Translations under genes and position numbers: made by a program
The notes under the pieces: generated by a model
The model's input: the letters and a program-made list of their open reading frames with translations, nothing else
What the model was told of the DNA's origin: nothing
Databases searched by the model: none
Assembly (NCBI GenBank): GCA_027493935.1
Contig: JAOSJV010000011.1
Location: forward strand, 838,589-902,588
Origin: Burkholderiales bacterium
GTDB lineage: Bacteria > Pseudomonadota > Gammaproteobacteria > Burkholderiales > SG8-39
Length of the DNA stretch: 64,000 nucleotides
Reading direction: 5' to 3'
In this document: piece after piece, positions 9,254 to 18,303 of the stretch
How the letters are laid out: each line of letters starts with the position of its first letter
Numbering within the stretch: the stretch's first letter is position 1

Positions 9254-10747
9254 TCAGGCGAGGCGGATGCGCGCGAAGTTGCGCTCGCGCGCGTCGATGC
9301 CGAACAGGGTGCCGGCGGGCTCGCCGGCGAGGGCGGTCTCGTCGCGGAGGCCGAGCCAGGCCTTCATGCTGCGCGCGGCCTTGCGCCCGGCGCCCATCGC
9401 CTCGATCACGGTGGCCGCGCCGGTGACGATGTCGCCGCCGGCGAACACGCCCGCCATCGAGGTGGCGAGCCCGGCGTCGGTCTCGATGTAGCCGCGCTTA
9501 TCGAGCCGCAGCTTCGAGGTCTGGCCGATGATCGGGTTGGCGTTGGTGCCGATTGCGTAGACGATCAGATCGGCCTCGAAGTCGAACTCGCTGCCTTCCA
9601 CCGCGGCCGGGCGGCGCCGCCCCGAGTCGTCCGGCTCGCCGAGCGCCATGCGCGTGCAGCGCATGCCGCGCACGCCGCCCTTGCCGTCGTCGAGGATCGC
9701 CACCGGCGCAGTGAGCCAATGGAACTCGACTCCTTCCCCCTCGGCGTGATGCACCTCCTCGGCGCGCGCCGGGCATTCGGCGCGCGAGCGCCGGTAGACG
9801 CAGTACACCTTCTCGGCGCCGAGGCGCAGGCACACTCGCATCGCGTCCATGGCGGTGTTTCCGGCGCCGATCACCGCCACCCGGCGGCCGAGCGGCATCG
9901 GCGTGTCGTACTCGGGAAAGTCCTTCGCGCGCATCAGGTTGCAACGCGTGAGGAGCTCGTTCGCCGAGAGCACGCCGTTCAGCGAGTCGCCGGGAATGCC
10001 GAGCAGCGACGGAGTGCCCGCACCGGTGCCGATGAACACCGCGTGGAAGCCCATCTCGTCGATCATCTGCGGAATCGTGAACAGCCGCCCGACCAGCGTG
10101 TTGCACTCGAAGCGCACGCCGAGCCGGCGCAGGTTGTCGATCTCGGCGTCGATCACCTCGTTCGGCAGGCGGAAGTCCGGAATGCCGTAGCGCAGCACCC
10201 CGCCCGGTAGGTGGAACGCCTCGAACACCGTGACCTCGCAGCCCGCCTTCGCCATGTCCGCCGCGCAGGCCATCCCGGCCGGCCCGGAGCCGACGATGCC
10301 GATGCGAAAGCCGTTCGGCGCCACGCGCGGCGCGTTCAGCCAGCCCTCGGCGAGCGCGGCGTCGCCGACGAATCGCTCGAGCCGGCCGATGGCGACCGGC
10401 TCGAGCGATTCGCCGACCGTGCATACCGCTTCGCACTGGGTCTCCTGCGGACAGACGCGGCCGCAGATCGCCGGCAGGAAATTGGTCTCGGCGATGACGT
10501 CGTAGGCGCCGCGGTAGTCCTTGGCGCCGATGCGCGCGATGAAGGCGGGGATGTCGATGCCGACCGGGCAGCCGCGGATGCACGGCTCATCGGGGCAGAG
10601 CAGGCAGCGGTCGGCTTCGCGCAGCGCCTCGGCGACGCTGTAGCCGCAGGCGACCTCGGCGAAGTTGCGCGCGCGCTCGGCGCCCGGCTGCTCGCGCATC
10701 GGCGTGCGCGCCTGCGGGATGGTGCGGATGGTCTTCTTGCGCGCCAT
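9254..10747 (-). CDS. GltD-like NAD(P)H oxidoreductase, NfnB-type large subunit
   Basis: A 497-residue flavoprotein starting at the ATG at 10747 (MARKKTIRTIPQART). The N-terminal part has two cysteine clusters for 4Fe-4S centres (CLLCPDEPCIRGCPVGIDIP and ICGRVCPQETQCEAVC). Then comes an FAD site (GIVGSGPAGMACAADMAKAG) and an NADPH site (VIGAGNTAMDAMRVCLRLGA). This is the architecture of glutamate synthase small chain and of the large subunit of NADH-dependent ferredoxin:NADP oxidoreductase (Nfn). No GltB is nearby and an NfnA-like gene lies 4 bp upstream, so the Nfn-type assignment is better. It would move electrons between NADPH and the ferredoxin used by the adjacent KorAB. Confidence 0.85.
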   Translation of the reverse strand: MARKKTIRTIPQARTPMREQPGAERARNFAEVACGYSVAEALREADRCLLCPDEPCIRGCPVGIDIPAFIARIGAKDYRGAYDVIAETNFLPAICGRVCPQETQCEAVCTVGESLEPVAIGRLERFVGDAALAEGWLNAPRVAPNGFRIGIVGSGPAGMACAADMAKAGCEVTVFEAFHLPGGVLRYGIPDFRLPNEVIDAEIDNLRRLGVRFECNTLVGRLFTIPQMIDEMGFHAVFIGTGAGTPSLLGIPGDSLNGVLSANELLTRCNLMRAKDFPEYDTPMPLGRRVAVIGAGNTAMDAMRVCLRLGAEKVYCVYRRSRAECPARAEEVHHAEGEGVEFHWLTAPVAILDDGKGGVRGMRCTRMALGEPDDSGRRRPAAVEGSEFDFEADLIVYAIGTNANPIIGQTSKLRLDKRGYIETDAGLATSMAGVFAGGDIVTGAATVIEAMGAGRKAARSMKAWLGLRDETALAGEPAGTLFGIDARERNFARIRLA

Positions 10748-10751
10748 CGCC

Positions 10752-11687
10752 TCACCCGCCGCGCACTTCCTCGAACGGATCGGGCAGGGGCAGCGGCTCC
10801 TCGGCCGGGGGCTCCGGCGGGCGTTGCATGCGGCAGGTCTCGGACCAGCGCTCGGCCGCGGCGCGCTCCGCCACCGCGTGGCGCCGCAGCCGCGCCATGA
10901 GGTCGTCGAAATCGACCCGGTGGGCATCGAAGTCGGGCCCGTCGACGCAGGCGAAGCGCACCTCGCCGCCGATCTTGACGCGGCAGCCGCCGCACATCCC
11001 GGTGCCGTCGACCATGACCGGATTGAGGCTCACCACGGTCTTGATCCCGCGCGGGCGCGTCGCCTCGGCGCACGCGCGCATCATGACCGGCGGGCCGATC
11101 GCCACCACTTCGTCGACGTCGGCGTGCCGCTCGAGCGCGTGCCGGATGCCGTCGGTGACGAAGCCCTTGATGCCGGCCGAGCCGTCGTCGGTGCAGACGA
11201 TGAGCTCGTTGCAGCAGGCGCGGAAGCGCTCCTCCCAGAACATCAGGCTGCGCGAGCGGAAGCCGACCACGCCGATCACGTAGGCGCCGCTCGCGCGGTG
11301 CGCGCGCGCCTGCGGGAAGATCGGGGCGACGCCGAGGCCGCCGCCGACGCACACCACCTTCTTCGCGCTGCCGATCGCGCTCGGCACGCCGAGCGGGCCG
11401 ACCAGGCCGTAGAGCTCGGTGCCGACGTGGCAGTGCTGCTGCATCTGGCGGGTGGTCTTGCCCACCGCCTGCACCACCAGCGTGACGGTGCCCTTCGCGC
11501 GGTCGAAGTCGGCGAGCGTGAGCGGGATGCGCTCACCGCGCGCGTGCGCCATGACGATGACGAACTGGCCGGGCCGCGCGGCGCGCGCCATCATGGGATG
11601 GCGGATTTCGAGCAGATAAGTGACCTCCGAGAAATCCTCTCGGCTCACCACCTCGAAACGGGACCCGTCGTCGACGACCGCGCCCAT
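10752..11687 (-). CDS. Ferredoxin-NADP reductase-like subunit, NfnA / sulfide dehydrogenase beta type
   Basis: A 311-residue protein from the ATG at 11687 (MGAVVDDGSRFEVVSRED), preceded by a GAGGAG ribosome site. It has an FAD-binding ferredoxin-reductase fold (RAARPGQFVIVMAHARGERI), an NAD-binding fold (VCVGGGLGVAPIFPQARAH), and a C-terminal 2Fe-2S site with GTGMCGGCRVKIGGEVRFAC. It heads the redox operon, 4 bp before the GltD-like gene. Together the two resemble NfnAB, which can bifurcate electrons between NADH, NADPH and ferredoxin. A Pro/Glu-rich tail of about 40 residues follows the iron-sulfur domain. Whether this pair bifurcates or only transfers electrons cannot be told from sequence. 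Confidence 0.85.
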   Translation of the reverse strand: MGAVVDDGSRFEVVSREDFSEVTYLLEIRHPMMARAARPGQFVIVMAHARGERIPLTLADFDRAKGTVTLVVQAVGKTTRQMQQHCHVGTELYGLVGPLGVPSAIGSAKKVVCVGGGLGVAPIFPQARAHRASGAYVIGVVGFRSRSLMFWEERFRACCNELIVCTDDGSAGIKGFVTDGIRHALERHADVDEVVAIGPPVMMRACAEATRPRGIKTVVSLNPVMVDGTGMCGGCRVKIGGEVRFACVDGPDFDAHRVDFDDLMARLRRHAVAERAAAERWSETCRMQRPPEPPAEEPLPLPDPFEEVRGG

Positions 11688-12032
11688 CACCCAGCGCTCC
11701 TCGTGCCCGCGCAGCGCAACTCTAATACCCCGATCGGACGGCTTTATTGATCTGCGATAAAGGATTGCCGGCCGGCGCACCGCACGCCGCAGCACCGGCT
11801 CGCGAGCAATCCGGCGCCAATGTTTTTGCGTTGCAGCAACCGGTGCCGGTGACGGGGCGGCGCGGGGATGCACCCTGGGAGACGCACGCGATCCCGCGCC
11901 CGTCCCGGACCGCGTGGCGGCGTGCCGCGCCGCGATCCGGCCGAGGCCGGACGGCCATGCGGCATACAATGGGCCCGGCCCGATCCGGCCGCGCACCCGC
12001 GGCAGGATCGCCGCGCCCCCGACGCACCGACG
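11688..12032. promoter_or_regulatory. Divergent intergenic region, 345 bp, with weak promoter candidates
   Basis: The gap lies between the leftward redox operon and the rightward DinB gene. On the minus strand a TATTAG box at 11722-11727 sits 35 bases before the NfnA-like ATG in an AT-richer patch (11720-11765), with a poor -35 partner. On the plus strand TACAAT at 11965-11970 is a possible -10 for the DinB gene at 12033, also without a good -35. No gene seen. Confidence 0.3.
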
Positions 12033-12542
12033 ATGATGCGCACCCGCACCGCCCGCATGCTCATGCGCTACAACGCGTGGGCGAACCGCACGATCTTCGA
12101 CGGCGTCGCCGCCCTGCCTCCTGGGGAAGCGACCAAGGAACGGCCGAGCCTGTTCAAGTCGATGGTGAGGACGCTCAATCATCTCTACGTCGTCGACCTG
12201 ATCTGGCAGGCGCACATCGAGGGCCGGCCGCACCACGTCCCGGCGCTGAACCACGTGGTGCACCCGGAGCTCGCGCCGCTCGACCGGGCGCAGCGCGAGA
12301 TCGACCAGTGGTACATCGACTGGAGCGACCGGCTCGGCGACGCGGACCTCGACCGGCGCGTGCGCTTCGCGCTGCTGTCGGGCAACACCGGCGAGATGGC
12401 GGTGCGCGACATCGTCTTCCACCTGGTGAACCACACGAGCTATCACCGCGGTTTCGTCGCCGATCTCTTCTACCAGGTGCCGGCGGTGCCGCCGCTCACC
12501 GACCTGCCGATCTACCTGCGCGAGCACGGGGAGCCCGCATGA
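12033..12542 (+). CDS. DinB-family metal-binding protein
   Basis: A 169-residue four-helix protein starting at the ATG at 12033 (MMRTRTARMLMRYNAWANRT). The N-terminal YNAWANRTIFD and the three histidines typical of DinB/YfiT folds are present: LNHLYVVD near residue 50 and HLVNHTSYHRG near residue 130. The family includes thiol-dependent S-transferases and many proteins of unknown role, so only the fold and likely metal binding are supported. The next gene starts inside its stop codon (ATGA), so the two are translationally coupled. Confidence 0.85.
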   Translation: MMRTRTARMLMRYNAWANRTIFDGVAALPPGEATKERPSLFKSMVRTLNHLYVVDLIWQAHIEGRPHHVPALNHVVHPELAPLDRAQREIDQWYIDWSDRLGDADLDRRVRFALLSGNTGEMAVRDIVFHLVNHTSYHRGFVADLFYQVPAVPPLTDLPIYLREHGEPA

Positions 12543-13111
12543 AGACCATCCACCTGTCGCAGCAGGACATGCGCAGGCGCGTCGCGCGCTACACCGAGCT
12601 CGCGCCGCTCGCGACGCAGACCGACGCCGCGGTGCCGCTCGCGGCCAGGGACCTGATGTACGCGCGCAAGCTCCTCTCGGTGATCGGTCTCGAGGACGCG
12701 GCGACGCCGATCTCGTCCGACGCGCCGATCAAGGGCGCCGCGGGCATGACCATGACGCTCGCGGTGTGCCCGCCGGGGCAGGGGCCGGAGCTGCACGCGC
12801 ATCGGCGGACCTTCGAGACCTTCACGGTCCTGCGCGGACGCTTCGAGGTGCGCTGGAACGACGACGGCGCCGAGCGCCTCGAGCTCGGCGAGCTCGACAC
12901 GATCTCGGTGCCGCCGGGCGTGTGCCGGGCGTTCCGCAACGTCGGCGACGCCGCGGGCATCCTGCAGGTGATCATCACCGGCGGCGTGCACGACATGCAG
13001 GACATCGACTTCGCGCGCCGGATCGCCGGGCAGCTCGAGGCGATCAGCCCCGGCGCGCGGGCCTACTTCGAGCGGGCGGGGTTCACATTCACCGCCGGTT
13101 GCGACGACTGA
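12539..13111 (+). CDS. Cupin-domain protein coupled to DinB
   Basis: A 190-residue protein whose ATG at 12539 overlaps the DinB stop. Residues about 65-150 form a cupin: PGQGPELHAHRRTFETF carries the metal histidines and the acidic/aromatic residues of motif 1, and ISVPPGVCRAFRNVG is motif 2, with Cys where the third histidine often lies. The N-terminal 60 residues are a helical extension. A small-molecule dioxygenase or sensor role is possible; nothing defines a substrate. The coupling with DinB suggests a shared pathway or a common thiol- or metal-related function. Confidence 0.75.
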   Translation: MKTIHLSQQDMRRRVARYTELAPLATQTDAAVPLAARDLMYARKLLSVIGLEDAATPISSDAPIKGAAGMTMTLAVCPPGQGPELHAHRRTFETFTVLRGRFEVRWNDDGAERLELGELDTISVPPGVCRAFRNVGDAAGILQVIITGGVHDMQDIDFARRIAGQLEAISPGARAYFERAGFTFTAGCDD

Positions 13112-13205
13112 GGCGAGGCGCGCCGCGGACCTCCCGCGCCGGTGATCCGGACACGACGAGCGTGAGGCGCGAGGTCGCCGCGCGCGATGCGTCGGCGTGC
13201 GCCCG

Positions 13206-14119
13206 ATGACGCCTGCCGAGTGGTTGTGGATCCCGGTAACCGTCTGGGCCGCGTTTGCGCAGACGCTGCGCAACGCCGCGCAGCGGCACCTGACCGACAC
13301 GCTCGGCACGCTCGGTGCCACGCTCGTGCGTTTTCTGTACGGGCTGCCCTTCGCAGCGGCCTGGCTCGCCGCCGTGCAGGCCTTCGGCGGGTTGGCGCTG
13401 CCGGCCCCGAACGCCGGCTTTGTGGCGTGGGGGTGGTGGGCGCAACCGCACAGATCGTCGCCACGGCGCTGCTCCTGCGCGTCATGGCCGAGCGCAACTT
13501 CGCGCTCGGCGTCGCCTACTCGAAGACCGAGATCGTCCAGGTGGCGTTGTTCGGGGTCGCGTTCCTCGGCGACCCGGTGACCGGGGTGGCGGCGCTTGCC
13601 ATCGCGTGCGGCACGCTCGGTGTGCTGCTGCTCTCGCCGGCCGATCGCGCGCGTCCCTGGCGCACGCTGGTGCGCGGCTGGACGGCGCGCCCGGCACTGC
13701 TCGGGCTCGCCTCCGGCGCGTGCTTCGCGCTATCGGGGGTCGGCTACCGCGGCGCCACGCTCGCGCTCGAGGCCCCGTTCTTGATGGCCGCTGCCGGCAC
13801 GCTGCTCGTCGCGCAGGCGCTGCAGACGGCGCTGCTCGGCGGCTGGCTGCTCGTGCGCGATGCCGCGGTGGTGTGGCGCGTGCTCCGCGCGTGGCGCGCC
13901 TCGGTCTTCGCCGGGCTCATGGGCGCCGCCGCCTCGGCCGGCTGGCTCACCGCGATGGCGATCGAGCCGGTGGCGCACGTGCGCACGCTCGGGCTGATCG
14001 AGCTGCTGTTCAGCGCCGTCGTGTCGCGGCGCTTCTTCCGCGAGCGCATGAGCGCACTCGAGATCGCCGGCGTCGCGCTGCTCACGCTCGGCCTGGTGAT
14101 CGTGACGTTCACGCGCTGA
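13206..14119 (+). CDS. EamA/DMT-family transporter (frameshifted)
   Basis: A membrane protein of 304 residues after repair, with about ten hydrophobic segments in two EamA repeats, as usual for drug/metabolite transporters. The likely start is ATG 13206 (MTPAEWLWIPVTVWAAF); a GTG at 13197 is possible. The frame breaks in the run of five G at 13429-13433. One more G joins AGFVAWG to VVGATAQIVATALLLRVMAE and makes the length divisible by three. The second repeat ends with IAGVALLTLGLVIVTFTR. It would export or import a small metabolite across the inner membrane. The substrate is unknown. Confidence 0.82.
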
Positions 14120-14219
14120 GCGCTCCGCCCGGAAGGAGGCCGTGGAAGAAACCGGGCCGCGGCCACGGCGAGCGCCGGAGCCCGGAACGCGGTTCCCGCG
14201 ATCCGCAGTGACTTGCCGG

Positions 14220-14239
14220 ATCCCCGCGCTCGCGGGGAT
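14220..14239. repeat. Short palindrome (REP-like or terminator) between convergent genes
   Basis: ATCCCCGCG at 14220-14228 is followed after two bases by its exact complement at 14231-14239. It lies in the gap between the EamA gene (ends 14119) and the oppositely reading lipoprotein gene (stop at 14255). The form resembles dispersed GGATCCCCGC-type palindromes of GC-rich proteobacteria, and it could also end transcription. The repeat status needs other copies in the genome. Confidence 0.4.
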
Positions 14240-14254
14240 GGCAGCCCTTCGTCG

Positions 14255-14932
14255 TCAGCGCTGCGCGCACCAGTTCTGCATCGCGCCGAGCCGCGCGTAC
14301 TCCGCGGGCGAGTCGACGCGTCGCTGGCGCGCCTTGATCTCGTCGCGCACCGCCTCGAGGTACGGCGTGAGGGTCTGCTTGATCACCGAATCGATGTGCG
14401 CGTCGGCCTCGGTTGCCGAGCCGAAATAGAGGATGTTTTCGCCGAGCTCACGCGCGAGGTCGGCCTGCACCTGGATCGCGAACTCCTCCAGGTAGTCCTG
14501 ATACACGGCGATGTGCTTCAGCTCGTGGTCCATGGTCGCGCGGAACGCGCACGAGCCCTCGGCGTGCTCGCGCGCGATGTACAGGCGCATCGGCTCGAAA
14601 GCGAGCCGCACCTCGACCGACGGCCGCATGCAGTAGCGGTCGTGGAAGCTCTGCTTGATGCCGTTCAAGTCGAGCCGCGCCTCGCTGCGCATCTCGGTCT
14701 CGACCAGGCCGAGGACGATCGTTCCGGCCGCGTGCGCGCCGCGCGCGGTCAGCTCGTCGATCGAGCGGCTGAAGTCGGCCGTGTAGCTCACCGGCGTGGT
14801 GACGACGCGCACCATGGTCGAGCCAAGGCGACGCTCGCACTGCGATTCGAAGGAGCCGAAGGCATCGCAGCCGGCGAGGAGCGCGAGCGCGCCAAGGAGC
14901 GCGAGGCGGGGGAGGAGCGAGTCGCGGCGCAC
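14255..14932 (-). CDS. Lipoprotein with HExxH motif, unknown function
   Basis: A 225-residue protein. [22 protein letters not shown] is split here as a short basic start and hydrophobic stretch ending in a lipobox (LLAGC, Cys at about residue 22), so it should be lipid-anchored outside the inner membrane. Near residue 137 [18 protein letters not shown] holds HELKH, the HExxH zinc-protease motif, with Glu residues downstream that could be a third ligand. Six cysteines could form disulfides. I do not recognise the family. A periplasmic metallopeptidase-like role is an inference from the motif only. Confidence 0.75.
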   Translation of the reverse strand: MRRDSLLPRLALLGALALLAGCDAFGSFESQCERRLGSTMVRVVTTPVSYTADFSRSIDELTARGAHAAGTIVLGLVETEMRSEARLDLNGIKQSFHDRYCMRPSVEVRLAFEPMRLYIAREHAEGSCAFRATMDHELKHIAVYQDYLEEFAIQVQADLARELGENILYFGSATEADAHIDSVIKQTLTPYLEAVRDEIKARQRRVDSPAEYARLGAMQNWCAQR

Positions 14933-15045
14933 GGCGCGGATTCTGGCACAGCGGACGGCGGGCTGGCGCGGCGCGGGTGCCGCGCGCGCGTCGCTGCGCT
15001 ACCATCGGTGTTCGCGCATCCGGCGCGGGTTGCGGAGGGCAGGCA

Positions 15046-15804
15046 ATGAGCACGCACGACAAGGTCGCCATCGTCACCGGGGCCGGCACCGGAATCGGGA
15101 AGGCGGCTGCCCTCGCGTTCCTGCAGGACGGGTATCGCGTCGCCCTCGCCGGGCGACGCAAGGCCCCCCTCGAGGCGGCGGTGCGCGAGGCGGGCACCGC
15201 CGCGAGCCGCGCGATCGTGGTGCCGACCGACGTCGGCAAGGCGTCCGAGGTGCGCGCACTGTTCGCGCGCACCGAAGAGACATTCGGGCGCCTGGACGTC
15301 CTCTTCAACAACGCTGGCGCCGGCGCGCCGCCGGTCCCGCTCGAGGACCTGACCGTCGAGCAGTGGCAGGCGGTCGTGGACGTGAACCTGACCGGCATGT
15401 TCCTGTGCATCCAGGAGGCCTTCAGGATCATGAAGCGCCAGTCGCCGCGCGGCGGGCGGATCATCAACAATGGCTCGATCTCGGCCCACGCCCCGCGGCC
15501 GAATTCGGCGCCCTACACCGCGACCAAGCATGCGGTCACCGGGCTCACCAAGTGCGCATCGCTCGATGGGCGCAAGCACGACATCGCCTGCGGGCAGATC
15601 GACATCGGCAACGCGGCGAGCGAGATGACCGCTCGCATGGCGGACGGCGTGCCGCAGGCCGACGGCTCGATGCGGCCCGAGCCGCGCATGGACCTCGCGC
15701 ACGTCGCCTCGGCGGTGCTGTACATGGCGGGCCTGCCGCTCGACGCGAACGTGCAGTTCATGACCATCATGGCCACCAAGATGCCGTTCGTCGGGCGCGG
15801 CTGA
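15046..15804 (+). CDS. Short-chain dehydrogenase/reductase (SDR)
   Basis: A 252-residue classical SDR from the ATG at 15046 ([18 protein letters not shown]). The cofactor motif TGAGTGIG, the structural LFNNAGAG, the catalytic Ser in INNGSISAH and the YTATK active-site Tyr/Lys pair are all in the expected order. It would oxidise a hydroxyl or reduce a carbonyl with NAD(P). The arginine in LAGRR after beta-2 hints at NADP. The C-terminal stretch ([15 protein letters not shown]) is typical of oxidoreductases in this subgroup. It is followed closely by the ROK-type kinase gene. Confidence 0.9.
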   Translation: MSTHDKVAIVTGAGTGIGKAAALAFLQDGYRVALAGRRKAPLEAAVREAGTAASRAIVVPTDVGKASEVRALFARTEETFGRLDVLFNNAGAGAPPVPLEDLTVEQWQAVVDVNLTGMFLCIQEAFRIMKRQSPRGGRIINNGSISAHAPRPNSAPYTATKHAVTGLTKCASLDGRKHDIACGQIDIGNAASEMTARMADGVPQADGSMRPEPRMDLAHVASAVLYMAGLPLDANVQFMTIMATKMPFVGRG

Positions 15805-15838
15805 GAACGCGTCCGGCGGGAGGCCAAGCGAGGCTGCG

Positions 15839-16606
15839 ATCGAGATCCTCGGCATCGACGTCGGCGGCAGCGGGATCAAGGGCGCGCCGGTCGACACGCG
15901 TCGCGGGGCGCTGCTCGACGAGCGTTGCCGCATCGCGACGCCGCGGCCGGCGACGCCGGCGGCGGTCGCGCGCACCGTCGCGAAGATCGTGCAGCGCTTC
16001 GGCTGGCGCGGGCCGGTCGGATGCGCGGTGCCGGCGGTCGTGCAGAACGGGACGCTGCGTACCGCGGCGAACATCTCCGAACAATGGCTCGGCGTGGACG
16101 CGGCCGCGCTCCTCGGCGAGGCCACCGGTCGGCGGGTGGCGGTGCTGAACGACGCCGACGCCGCCGGCTACGCCGAGATGCACTTCGGCGCGGGCCGCGG
16201 GCAGACGGGGCTGGTGATCCTCGTGACGCTCGGCACCGGCATCGGCACCGCGCTCTTCATCAACGGCCACCTCGTTCCGAACACCGAGCTCGGGCACCTC
16301 GAGGTGCGAGGTCACGAGGCCGAGAAGTGGGCCGCCGAATGCGTGCGCAAGGCGCGCGACCTCTCGTGGAAGAAATGGGCGAAGCGGCTCGACGCCTACC
16401 TGCTGGAGCTGCACCGCTACTTCTGGCCCGACCTCTTCATCGTGGGCGGCGGCGTCAGCAAGAAGCACGCGAAGTTCCTGCCGCGTCTCACGCTGTCCGC
16501 GCGCATCGTGCCGGCGAAGCTGCGCAACGACGCCGGCATCCTCGGCGCGGCGCTCGCCTACGAGCACGCCGCGCGGCGCGCGCGACAGAAGCGCGCGCTC
16601 GGCTGA
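15839..16606 (+). CDS. ROK-family kinase, polyphosphate glucokinase-like; start codon unclear
   Basis: The reading frame gives about 255 residues beginning near [15 protein letters not shown], the phosphate-binding loop of ROK kinases. [18 protein letters not shown] and [17 protein letters not shown] are the conserved sugar- and phosphate-binding stretches. [15 protein letters not shown] matches the polyphosphate glucokinase branch, which phosphorylates glucose with polyphosphate or ATP. No ATG, GTG or TTG precedes the loop in frame after the last stop (inside the SDR gene). The first possible codon is an ATC at 15839 with GGGAGG 15 bases upstream. Either a rare start is used or a base is wrong here. 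Confidence 0.8.
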   Translation: MEILGIDVGGSGIKGAPVDTRRGALLDERCRIATPRPATPAAVARTVAKIVQRFGWRGPVGCAVPAVVQNGTLRTAANISEQWLGVDAAALLGEATGRRVAVLNDADAAGYAEMHFGAGRGQTGLVILVTLGTGIGTALFINGHLVPNTELGHLEVRGHEAEKWAAECVRKARDLSWKKWAKRLDAYLLELHRYFWPDLFIVGGGVSKKHAKFLPRLTLSARIVPAKLRNDAGILGAALAYEHAARRARQKRALG

Positions 16607-16687
16607 CGGGCCCGGTGGTCGAGGCGCAGCGGCCGGCAGGAACCCGACCGCGGCGCCGTTGCCGAAGCGTTTCAGGAGGTGCCCACG

Positions 16688-16870
16688 ATGACCGCAGCAG
16701 ACGTCTCGGCGCTCGCGCGCCACCTGTTCGAGACGCACGGGCCGAAGGCCCTGGCGCAGGCCGCGCAAGAGGCGTCGTCCTTCGAGAAAGCGGGCGACAG
16801 CGCGCAAGCGAGGACATGGCGACAGGTGGAAGCCGTGCTGCGGGAGATGCGGGGCGCGCGCGAAAGCTAG
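16688..16870 (+). CDS. Small helical protein, 60 residues, unknown
   Basis: Starts at the ATG at 16688 (MTAADVSALARHLFETHG) with a strong AGGAGG site at 16674-16679. The sequence is Ala/Glu/Arg rich and should form two helices (ARHLFETHGPKALAQAAQE and FEKAGDSAQARTWRQVEAV). Small proteins of this shape are common in proteobacteria without known function. It stands alone after the kinase gene and before a convergent amidase. Strong ribosome site and regular codon use support it as real. Confidence 0.65.
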   Translation: MTAADVSALARHLFETHGPKALAQAAQEASSFEKAGDSAQARTWRQVEAVLREMRGARES

Positions 16871-16884
16871 CGCGGGCTTTCCGC

Positions 16885-16918
16885 GGGGCCTTGCTCGGAC
16901 GGAGGGGTCGAAGGCCCC
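16885..16918. terminator. Stem-loop between convergent genes
   Basis: GGGGCCTT at 16885-16892 pairs with AAGGCCCC at 16911-16918 across an 18-base loop. It fills the 49-bp gap between the small protein gene (ends 16870) and the oppositely reading amidase (stop at 16920), so a bidirectional terminator is likely. Confidence 0.5.
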
Positions 16919-16919
16919 C

Positions 16920-18274
16920 TCAGCCCGCCCGCACCTCGCGCGCGAGCACCTTCTCGAGCGCCGCGGCCACCGCGAGCGTGCGACGGTCGGTGCCGCCGAG
17001 GCCGCACACCATCAGCCCGACCGGGGATCTCCGTGCGCGTGGCACGGCAGCGTCGCCGCGCAGCCGTCGAGGAAATTGACGAGGCCCGGGTTGCGCAGCA
17101 GCCGTAGGTTCCAGCGGAAGTAGTCGTCGTCGCTCGCGTCGGCCGCGGCGATGGTCGGCGCGACGCACGGCACGGTGGGCATGACGATCGCGTCGAAGGG
17201 CGCAGCCAGGGCGACGAGCTCGGCGACGAACGCCGTGCGCAGCCTGCCCAGCGCCACGAGCTCGGGCGCGGTCATCCGATCGCCCGCGCGGATGCGCTGG
17301 CCGACGCGCGGATCGTACTCGGCGATGCGGCCGAGCAACGGCCGGTGGATCTCGGCGGCCTCGACGCCGGCGAGGCCGCCGTAGCGGAAGTACTCGTCCT
17401 GGCGGTCGAATGCGGGCACAGCGAGCTCGCTCACGACCGCGCCCGCGCCCGAGAGCGCCGAGAGCGCCATGGCGAACGCGCGGCCGACGTGCCCGTCGAG
17501 CTCGTCGAGCGCGCTCGAGCGCGGCAGGAGCAGCCGCAGGCCGCGCGGCGGCAGCTCGGCGAGCCCGGCATCGGGCGCTGCGGCGAGCACGGCGTCGTAC
17601 GCGGCGCAGCACGCGACGCTCGACGCGATCGGGCCGATCGAATCCAGCGTGTAGGAGAGCGGGAACGCGCCCTCGCGCGGCACCCGCCGCGCGGTGGGCT
17701 TGAAGCCGGTGATGCCGCACAGCGCGGCCGGAATGCGCACCGAGCCGCGCGTGTCGCTGCCGAGCCCCATCACGCACATGCCGTCGGCTTGCGCGACCGC
17801 GGCGCCGCACGAAGATCCGCCCGGGATGCGTCCGGCCGCGCGGTCCCAGGGATTGCGCGGCGTGCCGTAGTGCGGATTGAGCCCGACGCCGCCGAACGCG
17901 AACTCGACCATGTTGGTGCGGCCGACGATGATCGCGCCGGCCGCGCGCAGCCGCGCGACGGCCGGCGCGTCTGCCGCGGCGGGGGGCGCGTCGGCAAGCA
18001 CGCGCGAGCCGGCGCGGGTCACGTCGCCGCCGACGTCGAACAGGTCCTTCACCGACACCGGCAGTCCGTCCACCGGCGAGCGCACGACGCCGGCGGCGCG
18101 CAGGCGATCGGCGAGGTCGGCCTCGGCGCGCGCCGTGTCCCCGTAGACCTTGAGGAAGGCGCGCGCGCCCTCGCCGGCCGGATCGGCGATGCGGGCGAGC
18201 GCGTCCTCGACCAGAGCGCGGCTGGTGGTGCGGCCGGCCGCGAGCTGCGTGGCGAGCGCGGCGACGGTCGTCAT
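16920..18274 (-). CDS. Amidase signature family hydrolase (frameshifted near C-terminus)
   Basis: Start at the ATG at 18274 (MTTVAALATQLAAGRTTS). About 451 residues after repair, normal for the family. The catalytic lysine lies in VDGLPVSVKDLFDVGG, the cis-serine in GRIPGGSSCGAAVAQADG and the nucleophile serine in GLGSDTRGSVRIPAALCG. In that last motif the usual DTGGS reads DTRGS. The frame breaks in a run of four G at 17023-17026; one more base joins CHAHGD to PVGLMVCGLGGTDRR and restores divisibility by three. These enzymes hydrolyse amides or transfer ammonia. No GatB or GatC is nearby, so a catabolic amidase is more likely than a tRNA amidotransferase. Confidence 0.87.
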
Positions 18275-18303
18275 GGGGCCGATTCTAGCAGCGCAGCCTG
18301 GCG

